Positions 25,975-35,700 of a DNA stretch of 38,328 bases are shown in pieces. Each line of letters begins with the position of its first letter. The stretch's first letter is position 1. The position numbers and the translations under genes are program-made. Source of the stretch: an uncultured Bacteroidota bacterium. GTDB taxonomy: Bacteria > Bacteroidota > Bacteroidia > Flavobacteriales > Flavobacteriaceae. Below the pieces are notes generated by a model. The model saw nothing but the letters and a program-made list of their open reading frames with translations. It had not been told where the DNA came from and did not search any database. The stretch spans positions 1-38,328 of the forward strand of contig CACEGG010000012.1 in assembly GCA_902559035.1 (NCBI GenBank), in the 5' to 3' direction.

Positions 25975-27102
25975 TTATTCAATTATTACCGTTTTTATTG
26001 TTTTGAGGTTTGTTTTTGGAGCAATTACATAATTTAAAATTTCAAACTCAAGGTTAACTGTTTTCTCAACTTTTTTAGTTTTTACATATATTGTTTTACT
26101 TGATCTTGGTTCAAGCTCGATAAATTTGTAGTCATTATGAAATGTATATTCTCCTATGTAATTGAGGCTAATTGGAGCCACAGATTTATTTATTAGTTCT
26201 ATTTGTAAAATCTCAACTTTCCTACCCTTAAATCCATATCCTTTAGAAACAATTTCAAAATTATTATCAATAACTTCCTTTAAATTGCTTGATTTACCAA
26301 TAATTAAATCCCTATACCAAATAAATGTATCACCATTAAATAAAGCATCACTAATTGACTTTATTGTTCGGTTTTTTGACATAATAAATGTTATGGGTCT
26401 GTGAAAACTTTCCTTTTCTATATTAAAATCCCATTCTATTAATACATGAACATCACTTGTGCCCATCATAGTCAATTCATTGTCCAGTGCAATTTGCATT
26501 GCCTCCTCTGAAAATGTGTCAAAGTTTACAACCTCAATCCCATGTAATAATTTTTTATCGATTACTTCTTCGTGAATTGGGTCAAGCTTTGCTATTCCAT
26601 CACTTCTGTTCGCTTCCCACATCGGATGATTCCAAAACACAAATGCTCCTTGGTTATTTGCCTCTTTGATCCCATTAATAAAATTTAATGGCTTTTTATT
26701 TTTATCAAAAAATTTATTGGCATCTTGAATGAAAATAGCATTAAAATGTCCAGGCGGCATTGGTTTAGTTATTTCCGTGCCGTGTACAACTGCTAGTGGC
26801 TTCTTTTGTACATAACCACCTGCAATTTGAAATGATCTATTTCTATTTGTGTGAGGAATATCTGATGAGTGTGATTGATATTCCAAATGTTCTGTAAGTG
26901 AAATTAAATCAATACTATCTCTTACAGCCTCATCGACTCTAATTGTAGGCCAAACAGACCCATCAGAAAAAACACTATGGATATGTAAGTCTGAAGAAAT
27001 ATAAAAAACTCCCTCTGGGCTTTTAAAAAATTGTTTTCTTTTTTGTCCGTTAATATTAGATACAAGAAACATCAATAATATGGTCGTTATCGTTTTTTTC
27101 AT
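25975..27102 (-). CDS. Exported PHP-domain metallophosphoesterase (Sb-PDE-like)
   Basis: A 375-residue protein with a signal peptide (about 1-19) and a PHP metal-dependent phosphoesterase domain. The metal ligands are visible in order: H40 and H42 (DLHIHSVFSDG), E71-H72 (SLTEH), H107 and E110 (VVHGTE), H159 (WNHP), and D217 with H219 (GTSDVH). The last 100 or so residues form a beta-rich domain of unknown role. The arrangement resembles proteins annotated as Sb-PDE family phosphodiesterases, but the substrate is not given by the sequence. It is preceded by the GH123-like gene with four bases between, so the two are probably cotranscribed and export to the same compartment. Confidence 0.82.
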   Translation of the reverse strand: MKKTITTILLMFLVSNINGQKRKQFFKSPEGVFYISSDLHIHSVFSDGSVWPTIRVDEAVRDSIDLISLTEHLEYQSHSSDIPHTNRNRSFQIAGGYVQKKPLAVVHGTEITKPMPPGHFNAIFIQDANKFFDKNKKPLNFINGIKEANNQGAFVFWNHPMWEANRSDGIAKLDPIHEEVIDKKLLHGIEVVNFDTFSEEAMQIALDNELTMMGTSDVHVLIEWDFNIEKESFHRPITFIMSKNRTIKSISDALFNGDTFIWYRDLIIGKSSNLKEVIDNNFEIVSKGYGFKGRKVEILQIELINKSVAPISLNYIGEYTFHNDYKFIELEPRSSKTIYVKTKKVEKTVNLEFEILNYVIAPKTNLKTIKTVIIE

Positions 27103-27106
27103 AATA

Positions 27107-28765
27107 TTAAATTGATTTAAGTAGATTTTTTCTTATTCTCTCATATTTTTTAATTGATAAAGAATAATTGGTGTAGTTTAAAAATAATTTTTTTATTAAT
27201 CTCAAATGCTTGTCAGGATTTTTTAGCTTTAATTTTTCTAGTAATTCATAATCTTCTATTCCTTGTCGGTGTGCTTCAAAGCGGAGCGATGAAAGTGGTC
27301 CATCATTTCCTGGGTAAATTACATGGGTATCCCCAGCTGGCAGAAAATTATTACTGGATGCTTGAGGTGATGGATGTTTTACAACACTTTGTTTAAAAGG
27401 GTTAGCCTTATACTGATTTAATCCCCAATGTAAGTATCCAAAGGTGTTGTATTTTGAACCTGCCCATCCGAAATAGACTTGTCTAATTCTTTCCATATCT
27501 AACGTCCTGTTTAACCATTTTCCACCAGGAACTAAACATGTGTATATTAAAATTCTTTCTCCTTTTTTTTCTCTTTCTTTAAAAAAATCTTGATTTTCTT
27601 GAAAATCGTTTATTAGTGGACACCATAAATCGATTGAACCGGATAATGATTCTTTAGCATTAGTAGCCTCCATTATCGTAACTTCAGGATATATCGATTT
27701 TATTTGTTTTGAGACATCTTTGTAGCATTGAGCGTTATTATCTGTAGGTTCATCTGCAATATGTTGAAGCCATTGATTATCTAACTTATATTTTTTTGTA
27801 AAAGATTTTATTTTTCTAATTATTGTATCAATTTCCTTTTTTCCATCCTCTGAGTAGTAACCTTTCTTACGTAGTTTAGTTTTTAGTTCTGGACTTCCCC
27901 AATCGTCATTAGCTCCTCTGTTTAGCAAGTGAGGTGACTCAAAATATTTAAATCCATATTTTTTAAAAACATTTATAAACGAGATCATTTTCTCTTCATC
28001 CAAAGAAATTTTATTGTTTTTTAAACTTATGAGCTCATGAGGAATTATGATACAATTTTGACGCCCCTCTGCCATTAATTTAGCATATTTATCAAGCATT
28101 ACAAACCACTCTTCATTCCATCTTTTCAAATTGTGCATTTCCTCCATTTTACTCAAATTGAACCAGTTTGTATAAAAGAACTTACTTTCTTCAAGCTTAG
28201 GAACTGAAGCAACATGAACTTTAATTTTAAATTTTAATTGTTCAGTTTTAAAACCATCATTTAAAACTAAATTTAATTTAAAATTCCCCGTGCTTTTAAA
28301 ATCAATAGATTTCACAGATATTCTCAATAAAGAAAAGTGACTAACAGTTTCAATTTCATTTTTAGTTAAAGGTTGAATAATTTCAAAAACTTCAAAGGGA
28401 GCTCTTCTAATTACATCAGGATTAATTTGTCCTAAAAATTGTTCTGTTCTACTATCAACCCCTGTATTTTCTTCAACTGGAACAGGTATTATTATTGAAT
28501 AATTAATATTTTTTAATGTTTTTGATACTGAATTGAAGGTAAATCTTTTATTGGTTTTTGATTTAATTAAAATCAACGCTTCGAAGTCAGAGTTCTGTGG
28601 AATATGGTAAGAAAAAGTTTTTTTTAATTTTATGTTATTCTTGTCTGGATAGGCAGCTTCAAGGGTTGAGATTATTCCAGTCTCGAACTGACTAAATAAG
28701 CTTGTACTGTTAATTAAAATAATAACATTCAAAAAAAATAATGTTTTTAATCTTATTGTTATCAT
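27107..28765 (-). CDS. Exported GH123/DUF4091 glycoside hydrolase-like protein
   Basis: A 552-residue exported protein. A signal peptide spans about 1-25 (FFLNVIILINSTSLFSQ). An N-terminal beta domain (about 30-190) leads into a (beta/alpha)8-type catalytic region. HIADEPTDNN places D338-E339 where family GH123 enzymes have their acidic pair, used in substrate-assisted catalysis on N-acetylgalactosamine glycosides. The C-terminal part, ERILIYTCLVPGG, FGYLHWGLNQYK and SLRFEAHRQGIEDYELL, is the DUF4091 pattern. Characterised GH123 members are beta-N-acetylgalactosaminidases, but the DUF4091 group is broader and the substrate here is unknown. It heads a two-gene unit with the PHP-domain gene and is divergent from the DUF1080 gene. 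Confidence 0.82.
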   Translation of the reverse strand: MITIRLKTLFFLNVIILINSTSLFSQFETGIISTLEAAYPDKNNIKLKKTFSYHIPQNSDFEALILIKSKTNKRFTFNSVSKTLKNINYSIIIPVPVEENTGVDSRTEQFLGQINPDVIRRAPFEVFEIIQPLTKNEIETVSHFSLLRISVKSIDFKSTGNFKLNLVLNDGFKTEQLKFKIKVHVASVPKLEESKFFYTNWFNLSKMEEMHNLKRWNEEWFVMLDKYAKLMAEGRQNCIIIPHELISLKNNKISLDEEKMISFINVFKKYGFKYFESPHLLNRGANDDWGSPELKTKLRKKGYYSEDGKKEIDTIIRKIKSFTKKYKLDNQWLQHIADEPTDNNAQCYKDVSKQIKSIYPEVTIMEATNAKESLSGSIDLWCPLINDFQENQDFFKEREKKGERILIYTCLVPGGKWLNRTLDMERIRQVYFGWAGSKYNTFGYLHWGLNQYKANPFKQSVVKHPSPQASSNNFLPAGDTHVIYPGNDGPLSSLRFEAHRQGIEDYELLEKLKLKNPDKHLRLIKKLFLNYTNYSLSIKKYERIRKNLLKSI

Positions 28766-28814
28766 TTAATTATCTTTATAACTATATAAATTTACAATTT
28801 TAATCAACATTAAT

Positions 28815-29501
28815 ATGAAGAATATAAATTACCTATTAGTTTCATTAGTAATGATTTTAAATCATTCTTGTGCATCACTTTCCTTATTTTCCCCTGAGAC
28901 TCATAATCATTATACAACTAATAATGATAATTCAAGTAATAATGAACCGATAGTTAATCAAGCAAATACTATTAATTTATTTAATGGAAAAGATTTAAGT
29001 GGCTGGATTATTTATGGAACGGAGAAGTGGTATGTAGAGGAAGGACTTTTAGTTTGTGAAAGTGGTCCTGATGCTCAATATGGATATTTAGGTACTGAAG
29101 ATTATTATAAAAATTTCGTTTTGAATTTAGAATTCATGCAAGAAGCAAATGGTAATAGTGGAGTTTTCTTTAGATCAACAGTTGATGGAACAAAAGTTAG
29201 TGGTTGGCAAGTAGAAGTTGCACCACCAGGTTCCTTTACAGGTGGAATATATGAGTCTTATGGACGAGGATGGTTAATCAAACCAAGTGCAGGAAAAGAT
29301 TCTTCGCTAATTATGGGAGACTGGAATAAGTTAACTGTTAAAGTTGAAGATCAGACCGTAACAACCTGGTTGAATGGTAATAAGATGATTTCTTACACAG
29401 ATAAAAAAATTGGAGAAGCCAATGGTAGAATAGCTCTACAAATTCACGATGGAGGAGGGATTAAAGTAAAATGGAAAAATATAAAAATCCAAAATTTATA
29501 A
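28815..29501 (+). CDS. DUF1080 (3-keto-disaccharide hydrolase domain) lipoprotein
   Basis: A 228-residue protein with a short hydrophobic signal and a candidate lipobox at Cys19 (NHSC, an imperfect match), then an Asn/Ser-rich linker to about residue 52. The DUF1080 domain follows: INLFNGKDLSGWIIYGTEKWYVEEGLL, NSGVFFRST, WQVEV and DWNKLTVKV, ending in GRIALQIHDGGGIKVKWKNI. It is a jelly-roll fold related to concanavalin-like domains. Some members hydrolyse 3-keto-glycosides, but many are uncharacterised. It is divergent from the GH123-like gene (49 bases between starts) and its end overlaps the convergent anmK by six bases. Confidence 0.85.
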   Translation: MKNINYLLVSLVMILNHSCASLSLFSPETHNHYTTNNDNSSNNEPIVNQANTINLFNGKDLSGWIIYGTEKWYVEEGLLVCESGPDAQYGYLGTEDYYKNFVLNLEFMQEANGNSGVFFRSTVDGTKVSGWQVEVAPPGSFTGGIYESYGRGWLIKPSAGKDSSLIMGDWNKLTVKVEDQTVTTWLNGNKMISYTDKKIGEANGRIALQIHDGGGIKVKWKNIKIQNL

Positions 29502-30563
29502 TTTTCTAAAAATTTGTCCTGAGGAGTGATTTTTTGAAGCTCCAGTAACGCTTTTTAGGCAATTTATTTTATTATTTACTCTAAGCAGTCCTAAATAAGC
29601 AAATATTAGAGCCTCTTTGTTTTCAATAATTTCTTTTTCTGGAATAACCAAATTACATCTCAGTTTATTTTTTAATACTTTAATCAGAGTTTTGTTGTAG
29701 GCACCACCTCCAGTTATTAGAATTTTATCTTCATTATTTTCATTAATTGCTTTTTTTAATTGAGTTGCGATGTGTTCAATATAAGTTCTTAAAATATTAT
29801 AATCATTTACAAGAGTTGAATCAATTAGTGGAAAAACCTCTTGAATTATGAATTCTATACCTAATGATTTGGGTCCTTGTAATTCATAATATTTCATTTT
29901 GTTTAATTTTTTTAACAAATCAATATCAACAATTCCTTTCTTTGAAAGAGTTCCGTTTTTATCATATTCAAAACCTAGTTTTTTTGAATAATGATTTAGA
30001 ACTGTATTCACTGGAGAAATATCATAAGCAATAATTGTATCATTTTCTTTTATAGATATATTACTAAATCCCCCGAGATTTAAGCAATATTTATAATTTT
30101 TAAATAAATTTAAATCACCAATTGGAACTAATGGAGCTCCTTGACCACCAAGTTTTACATCTTGAGTTCTAAAGTCATAAACAAGATCTGTATTAATATT
30201 ATCAAAAATTATTTTACCATTACCAATTTGTTTAGTAATTCCATTTTTTGGATCGTGAAAAACCGTATGACCATGTGAAGACACTAAATTAATTTTTGGA
30301 TTACCACATTCGTTAATAAATTTATTTATAAGATCACTTATTAATTTTCCATATTCTATATCTAATAGATCTAAATTTTCATTAGATAAATTTATTGAAT
30401 TTGTAAGTTTATTAATCCATTTTTTAGAGTATGGGTAGGTTAATCCTTTGATAATTTGAAATTCGGAATAGTCATAATCATTAAATTTAACTAAACACAA
30501 GTCAAGACCATCCAATGATGTTCCACTCATGATTCCTATGACATTAATAGAATTATGATACAT
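29496..30563 (-). CDS. anmK: Anhydro-N-acetylmuramic acid kinase
   Basis: AnmK opens and phosphorylates 1,6-anhydro-MurNAc from turned-over peptidoglycan, giving MurNAc-6-phosphate. The N terminus GIMSGTSLDGLDL is the family signature (GTSLDG at 14-19). SHGHTVFHDP, DFRTQDVKLGGQGAPLVP, LNLGGFSNIS and ILITGGGAYN are the other ATP-fold and substrate motifs. Length (355) is normal for Bacteroidota members. The 3' end overlaps the DUF1080 gene by six bases on the other strand. It follows rpe after 36 bases and may share its transcript. Confidence 0.93.
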   Translation of the reverse strand: MYHNSINVIGIMSGTSLDGLDLCLVKFNDYDYSEFQIIKGLTYPYSKKWINKLTNSINLSNENLDLLDIEYGKLISDLINKFINECGNPKINLVSSHGHTVFHDPKNGITKQIGNGKIIFDNINTDLVYDFRTQDVKLGGQGAPLVPIGDLNLFKNYKYCLNLGGFSNISIKENDTIIAYDISPVNTVLNHYSKKLGFEYDKNGTLSKKGIVDIDLLKKLNKMKYYELQGPKSLGIEFIIQEVFPLIDSTLVNDYNILRTYIEHIATQLKKAINENNEDKILITGGGAYNKTLIKVLKNKLRCNLVIPEKEIIENKEALIFAYLGLLRVNNKINCLKSVTGASKNHSSGQIFRKL

Positions 30564-30599
30564 ATTGCTATGTATTAATTTAAATAAAAATATCCTTAT

Positions 30600-31253
30600 T
30601 TAGTTAATAATGGAAGATAATTCAGAAATAGTTTGGGTTGGATTACTTGATTTAAATACAAAGCTTCCAGCTACTAGGGCAGTAGCGCCACAGTCAATTA
30701 ATTTTTTTGCATTATTTGAATTAACACCACCATCAATCTCTATTATTGCATTTGAACCACTATCGTTAATCATTGACTTAAGTTCTTGAACTTTATCGTA
30801 AGTATTTTCAATAAAAGACTGGCCTCCAAAACCAGGGTTAACACTCATGACACAAACTAAATCTAATTCACGTATAATTGATTTTAGTAATGAAACGGGT
30901 GTGTGTGGATTAATAGCAACACCAGCTTTCATATTTAAATTTTTTATTCTTTGAACAGTTCTATGAAGGTGAGTACAAGCCTCAAAATGTACAGTAAGAA
31001 TATCTGCACCCAGTTCAGCAAAATTTTCTAAATATTTATCAGGATTTACTATCATTAAATGGACGTCTAATGTTTTTTTTGCATTCTCTTTTAATACTTT
31101 CATTATCGGAGTACCAAATGAGATATTTGGAACAAAAACACCATCCATTACGTCAATATGAAACCAGTCAGCATCACTCTTATTAACCATGTCGATCTCA
31201 CTTTTCAGATTTCCGAAATCGCAAGCAAGCATAGATGGAGCAATTAAATTCAT
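30600..31253 (-). CDS. rpe: Ribulose-phosphate 3-epimerase
   Basis: Rpe interconverts ribulose-5-phosphate and xylulose-5-phosphate in the pentose phosphate pathway. The TIM-barrel motifs are complete: IAPSMLACDFGNL, WFHIDVMDGVFVPN with metal-site H32 and D34, LDVHLMIVNP, VMSVNPGFGGQSF, IEIDGGVN and ATALVAGSFVF. Length (217) is normal. It directly follows rpoD with no spacer, an arrangement I recall from other flavobacteria, so the two are likely cotranscribed. Confidence 0.95.
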   Translation of the reverse strand: MNLIAPSMLACDFGNLKSEIDMVNKSDADWFHIDVMDGVFVPNISFGTPIMKVLKENAKKTLDVHLMIVNPDKYLENFAELGADILTVHFEACTHLHRTVQRIKNLNMKAGVAINPHTPVSLLKSIIRELDLVCVMSVNPGFGGQSFIENTYDKVQELKSMINDSGSNAIIEIDGGVNSNNAKKLIDCGATALVAGSFVFKSSNPTQTISELSSIIN

Positions 31254-32117
31254 TTAACCTAAATAAGTTTTAAGTATTCTGCTTCTAGAGGTGTGTTTAA
31301 GTCTTCTAATAGCTTTCTCCTTGATTTGTCTGACTCTTTCTCTGGTTAAATCAAACGTTTCACCAATTTCTTCAAGAGTCATGGCATGTTTTTCACCTAA
31401 ACCAAAGTATAATCTAACTACATCTGCCTCTCTAGGAGTTAAAGTTTCTAATGCTCTTTCAATCTCTGTTCTCAATGATTCATGTAAAAGATTTCTATCT
31501 GGATTTGGAGATTCACCACTTCTTAAAACATCATATAAATTAGAATCTTCACCCTCAACTAATGGAGCATCCATAGAGACATGTCTTCCGGAATTTTTCA
31601 TAGATTCTTTAACATCGGAGACTGTCATGTCTAACTCTTTAGCAATTTCTTCTGCAGATGGAACTCTCTCGTTAGCTTGTTCCAAGAAGGCATACATTTT
31701 ATTTATTTTATTGATCGAACCAATCTTATTTAATGGGAGCCTAACTATCCTTGACTGTTCAGCAAGTGCTTGCAAAATAGATTGTCTGATCCACCAAACT
31801 GCATAAGAAATAAACTTAAACCCCCTAGTTTCATCAAATCTTCGAGCAGCTTTTATTAAGCCTAAATTACCTTCGTTTATCAAATCAGGTAATGTAAGTC
31901 CTTGATTTTGATATTGCTTAGCAACAGAAACAACAAATCTTAGATTAGCTTTGGTTAATTTATCCAGAGCATTTTCATCTCCAGCTCTAATTTTTTGAGC
32001 TAATTCAACTTCTTCTTCAGCGGTAATTAAATCGACTTTACCAATTTCTTGCAAATATTTATCAAGGGATGCTGTTTCTCTGTTAGTTACCTGTTTAGTA
32101 ATCTTAAGTTGTCTCAT
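31254..32117 (-). CDS. rpoD: Primary RNA polymerase sigma factor (RpoD/SigA)
   Basis: This is the housekeeping sigma factor. At 287 residues it lacks region 1.1, as expected for the Bacteroidota form. Region 1.2 begins at about residue 16 ([17 protein letters not shown]). Region 2 covers [19 protein letters not shown], the recognition helix region [20 protein letters not shown], then EQSRIVRLP. Region 3 follows. Region 4 holds [15 protein letters not shown] and the helix-turn-helix [24 protein letters not shown]. It should recognise the TAnnTTTG -7 elements seen elsewhere in this window. The rpoD-pnp gap is 60 bases. Confidence 0.97.
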   Translation of the reverse strand: MRQLKITKQVTNRETASLDKYLQEIGKVDLITAEEEVELAQKIRAGDENALDKLTKANLRFVVSVAKQYQNQGLTLPDLINEGNLGLIKAARRFDETRGFKFISYAVWWIRQSILQALAEQSRIVRLPLNKIGSINKINKMYAFLEQANERVPSAEEIAKELDMTVSDVKESMKNSGRHVSMDAPLVEGEDSNLYDVLRSGESPNPDRNLLHESLRTEIERALETLTPREADVVRLYFGLGEKHAMTLEEIGETFDLTRERVRQIKEKAIRRLKHTSRSRILKTYLG

Positions 32118-32177
32118 TTAATGTGTGTTAAACTTATTATACGTTAGAAATAGCAGAAAGGTTACAATCAATAGAAG

Positions 32178-34391
32178 CTATTTTTTGTTTCTATTATCTC
32201 TTACTCTGTTATCTCTTCCTCTATTATCTCTATTTTGAGGTCTTGGTGGTCTTTCAACAAATCCTTCAGGTTTTTCCAATAATGCTTTTCTTGAAACTTT
32301 TTCTTTTCTAGTTCTTGGATCTACACCAAAGTATTTCACCTCTAGTTCATCACCTAATTTAAGAACATCACTTACATTATTAGTTCTTTCCCAAGCAATC
32401 TCACTTACATGTAATAAAACCTCATTTCCTGGGGCATCTAAATATTCAACAACAGCTCCAAAATCTAACATTTTAATAACTTTTACTTTATAAGTATTAC
32501 CTTTTTCAGGCTTAAAAAGAAGAGATTCAATTTTAGACAGAACAGAATCAATACCTTCCTGGTCTGTTCCAAGAATTTCTACAATTCCTTCTTCTGTTTC
32601 GGGATCTTCGTTTATTACGATTGTACAACCAGTAGTTTTTTGTAATTCTTGAATTACTTTACCACCTGGACCAATGAAAGGACCAATAAACTCATTAGGA
32701 ATTCGACTAGTAACCATTTTTGGAGAATGAGCTTTAACTTCTGGGTTAGGCTTTTCAATTGTATCTGTAATTTTTTCTAAAATATGTAATCTTCCATCTC
32801 TAGCTTGCTTTAAAGCTTTTACCAAGATTTCATAGGAAAGTCCTTTAATTTTAATATCCATTTGACAAGCTGTTATTCCTTCAGATGTTCCAGTTACCTT
32901 AAAGTCCATATCACCTAAATGATCTTCATCACCTAATATATCACTTAATACTGCGTAACGCTCACCATCTGAAATAAGTCCCATTGCAATTCCAGAAACA
33001 GGTCTTGTAATTTGCACACCAGCATCCATTAAAGCCATAGTTCCAGAACAAACTGTTGCCATCGAAGAAGATCCATTAGATTCCAAAACCTCACTAACAA
33101 CTCTTACTGTGTAAGGGCAATCGTCAGGTATCATTCCTTTAAGTCCTCTTTGTGCTAAATTTCCATGACCAACCTCTCTTCTTGAAGTTCCTCTTAAAGG
33201 CCTGGCTTCACCAGTACAGAACGGAGGAAAATTATAATGAAGGTAAAATGTTTCTTCACCTTCATATGATGGCATATCGATTTTATTAGCTTCTCTGGAA
33301 GTACCTAATGTAACTGTAGCTAGTGCTTGAGTTTCACCTCTCGTAAAAATAGATGATCCATGAGTTGAGGGTAAATAATCAACTTCACACCAAATTGGTC
33401 TGATATCTGTTGTTTTTCTTCCATCTAATCTTAACCCTTCATTTAAAGTTAATTCTCTAATAGCTTCCTTTTGTGATTTATTAAAGTATTTACCAATTAG
33501 TTTTCCATATTCTTCAATTTCTTCTTCGGAAAACAGTGCTTTAATTTCATCTTTTAAGTTAGAAAAAGCTAAACTTCTTTCTGATTTAGATGTTCCTTTT
33601 TTTGCAATTTTATAAGATTTATCATAAGTAGCATCGTGTATTTTTTTGGCAAGTTCTTCATTTTCAGCACTGGTTTCGTATTCTCTAACTTCTTTTTTTC
33701 CAACTGCTTCTGCAAGTCTAACTTGAGCTTCAATCTGTACCTTAATTGATTCATGAGCAAATTTAATAGCATCAGCCATTTCTTCTTCGCTACATTCGTC
33801 CATTTCACCTTCGACCATCATAACTGAATCATAAGAAGCACCTACCATCATATCAATGTCAGATTTTTCTAATTGAGCTCTGCTTGGATTAATAATAAAT
33901 TTACCATCAATTCTAGCAACTCTTGCTTCTGAGATAGGACATTCAAAAGGAAAATCACTTAATTGTATAGCTGCAGATGCTGCAAGTCCTGCTAAGGCAT
34001 CAGGCATAACATCTTCGTCATGTGACATTAGCTGTATCATGACTTGAACCTCAGAGTGATAATCTTTTGGAAATAATGGACGTAATACTCTATCCACTAA
34101 TCTCATAGTTAAAACTTCACCATCACTAGGTCGAGCTTCTCTTTTAAAGAACCCACCAGGATATCTACCAGCTGCAGCAAATTTTTCTCTGTAATCTACT
34201 GTCAAAGGCAGGAAATCTACATTTCCAGCTTCATAGTTAGAAACTACTGTACAAAGTAACATAGCTTTACCCATTTGAACAACAACTGATCCATGAGCTT
34301 GTTTAGCTAATTTTCCTGTTTCTAAAGTAATTTGTCTACCATCACCAAGGTCAATGGTTTCATTATAAGTTTTGATTTTCATATTTTTCAT
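32178..34391 (-). CDS. pnp: Polyribonucleotide nucleotidyltransferase (PNPase)
   Basis: PNPase degrades RNA 3' to 5' by phosphorolysis, alone or in a degradosome. The two RNase PH-like domains are present, the first with [31 protein letters not shown]-type residues and the second with [17 protein letters not shown] and [18 protein letters not shown] domain ([13 protein letters not shown]) and an S1 domain ([17 protein letters not shown]) follow. The C terminus is basic with RDNR repeats. The family start is less certain here: Met4 (34382) is an alternative to 34391. It follows rpsO after 61 bases, the widely conserved rpsO-pnp pair. Confidence 0.96.
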   Translation of the reverse strand: MKNMKIKTYNETIDLGDGRQITLETGKLAKQAHGSVVVQMGKAMLLCTVVSNYEAGNVDFLPLTVDYREKFAAAGRYPGGFFKREARPSDGEVLTMRLVDRVLRPLFPKDYHSEVQVMIQLMSHDEDVMPDALAGLAASAAIQLSDFPFECPISEARVARIDGKFIINPSRAQLEKSDIDMMVGASYDSVMMVEGEMDECSEEEMADAIKFAHESIKVQIEAQVRLAEAVGKKEVREYETSAENEELAKKIHDATYDKSYKIAKKGTSKSERSLAFSNLKDEIKALFSEEEIEEYGKLIGKYFNKSQKEAIRELTLNEGLRLDGRKTTDIRPIWCEVDYLPSTHGSSIFTRGETQALATVTLGTSREANKIDMPSYEGEETFYLHYNFPPFCTGEARPLRGTSRREVGHGNLAQRGLKGMIPDDCPYTVRVVSEVLESNGSSSMATVCSGTMALMDAGVQITRPVSGIAMGLISDGERYAVLSDILGDEDHLGDMDFKVTGTSEGITACQMDIKIKGLSYEILVKALKQARDGRLHILEKITDTIEKPNPEVKAHSPKMVTSRIPNEFIGPFIGPGGKVIQELQKTTGCTIVINEDPETEEGIVEILGTDQEGIDSVLSKIESLLFKPEKGNTYKVKVIKMLDFGAVVEYLDAPGNEVLLHVSEIAWERTNNVSDVLKLGDELEVKYFGVDPRTRKEKVSRKALLEKPEGFVERPPRPQNRDNRGRDNRVRDNRNKK

Positions 34392-34452
34392 TAATTAAAT
34401 TAAGTTGTGTTGTGTCTTAAGTAGAATACCAATGAAAAACTATGTAAAGAAC

Positions 34453-34722
34453 TTATTTACGTAGGTTAAGTTTTTTTATAATCTCACGATATCTTTTGAT
34501 ATCTTTATTTTTAAGATAACTCAATAAACTTTTTCTTTTACCAACCATCATAACAAGTGATCTTTCAGTATTGAAATCTTTTCTGTTGTTTTTTAGATGC
34601 TCTGTTAAGTGATTGATACGTTTTGTAAATAATGCAATTTGACCTTCAGCTGAGCCAGTATCACTTTCCGACTTACCGTGCTCCTTGAAGATTTCTTTTT
34701 TGTTTTCTTTTGTTAAATACAT
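34453..34722 (-). CDS. rpsO: 30S ribosomal protein S15
   Basis: S15 binds the central domain of 16S rRNA early in small-subunit assembly. All family motifs are present in its 89 residues: [48 protein letters not shown] and [13 protein letters not shown] at the C terminus. A TAnnTTTG element lies 44 bases before the start. The leader is 5' untranslated and could carry S15 autoregulation, but I see no convincing fold. Confidence 0.97.
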   Translation of the reverse strand: MYLTKENKKEIFKEHGKSESDTGSAEGQIALFTKRINHLTEHLKNNRKDFNTERSLVMMVGKRKSLLSYLKNKDIKRYREIIKKLNLRK

Positions 34723-34766
34723 GCCAATATTATTAAAATGATTCTTATGTAGCTATTATAGCGCGG

Positions 34767-34774
34767 CAAATATA
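34767..34774 (-). promoter_or_regulatory. -7 element of the probable rpsO-pnp promoter
   Basis: The minus strand reads TATATTTG, an exact TAnnTTTG match, 44 bases before the rpsO ATG and followed by a GC-rich GCCGCGC. There is no clear TTG at -33. Confidence 0.45.
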
Positions 34775-34798
34775 ATATTAATTTTATAAAAAAGTAGT

Positions 34799-35656
34799 TT
34801 AAACTGATCTTAATGGTCTATTAAGTACTAAATCAAAATATAAGTTAATTTTCTTCTTTAATTCGATTCGTGAAGTTATGAAATCTAAAAATCCATGTTC
34901 AAGTAAAAATTCTGAAGTTTGAAATCCTTCAGGGAGATCTTTTCCAGTTGTATCTTTTACAACTCTTGGTCCTGCAAAACCTATCAGGGCTCCAGGTTCA
35001 GATATATTAATATCTCCTAACATTGCAAATGATGCAGTGGTTCCTCCGGTTGTCGGATCAGTACATAGAGAAACATAAGGAAGTTTTTTAATTGAAAGTT
35101 GGGCAAGCTTAGCAGATGTTTTAGCCATTTGCATTAATGAAATAGCACCCTCCATCATTCTAGCGCCACCTGATTTTGATATTATAATTAGGGGAGTTTT
35201 TTTCTTGATAGCTAAATCAATCGCTCTACTAATTTTTTCTCCTACGACTGAACCCATTGAGCCTCCTATATATTTGAAATCCATACATGCAATAACAACA
35301 TTTTCTCCATTTGACTTACCAAACGCAACTCTTATAGCATCTTTCAATCCTGATTTTTTTCTAGCATCTTTTGACCTTTGTCTATAAGATTTATTATCAG
35401 AAAATTTTAAAGGATCTTTGGACTTAATATTTTTATCTATTTCTTTAAAATCGTTATCAAATAAAATTTTAAAATACTCCTCACTTCCGATTCTTAAATG
35501 GAAACCATCTTCAGGCGAGACATAAAAATTTTTCTCTAATTCTTCTGTGTCAATAATTTTACCAGTAGGTGTCTTGTGCCACAACCCCTCTGGTGTGTCT
35601 TTTTTTTCCTTAGTTGAAGTTTGTATTCCTTTTGTTTTTCTTTTAAACCAAGCCAT
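34799..35656 (-). CDS. accD: Acetyl-CoA carboxylase carboxyltransferase subunit beta, zinc ribbon cysteines lost
   Basis: AccD with AccA transfers the carboxyl group from biotin to acetyl-CoA, the first step of fatty acid synthesis. The carboxyltransferase core is complete: [52 protein letters not shown] and [14 protein letters not shown]. The N-terminal zinc-ribbon region keeps its framework ([12 protein letters not shown] and [14 protein letters not shown]), but none of the four cysteines found in E. coli (C27, C30, C46, C49) remains. Length (285) is normal for the group. It lies between rpsO and the aldolase gene and has its own promoter upstream. Confidence 0.95.
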   Translation of the reverse strand: MAWFKRKTKGIQTSTKEKKDTPEGLWHKTPTGKIIDTEELEKNFYVSPEDGFHLRIGSEEYFKILFDNDFKEIDKNIKSKDPLKFSDNKSYRQRSKDARKKSGLKDAIRVAFGKSNGENVVIACMDFKYIGGSMGSVVGEKISRAIDLAIKKKTPLIIISKSGGARMMEGAISLMQMAKTSAKLAQLSIKKLPYVSLCTDPTTGGTTASFAMLGDINISEPGALIGFAGPRVVKDTTGKDLPEGFQTSEFLLEHGFLDFITSRIELKKKINLYFDLVLNRPLRSV

Positions 35657-35672
35657 AAAAAAGATGTTTTAT

Positions 35673-35700
35673 CAAATATAATAAACCAAAATTAGTTCAA
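35673..35700 (-). promoter_or_regulatory. Promoter for accD
   Basis: On the minus strand TTG (35700-35698) is followed after 17 bases by TATATTTG (35680-35673), an exact TAnnTTTG match 16 bases before the accD ATG. The spacing is at the short end of the known range. It overlaps the 3' end of the aldolase gene. Confidence 0.5.

Noticed and set aside
28766-28814. Divergent promoters between the GH123-like and DUF1080 genes
   Set aside because: Only near matches (TATCTTTA, TAAATTTA) to TAnnTTTG are present, with no supporting -33 element.
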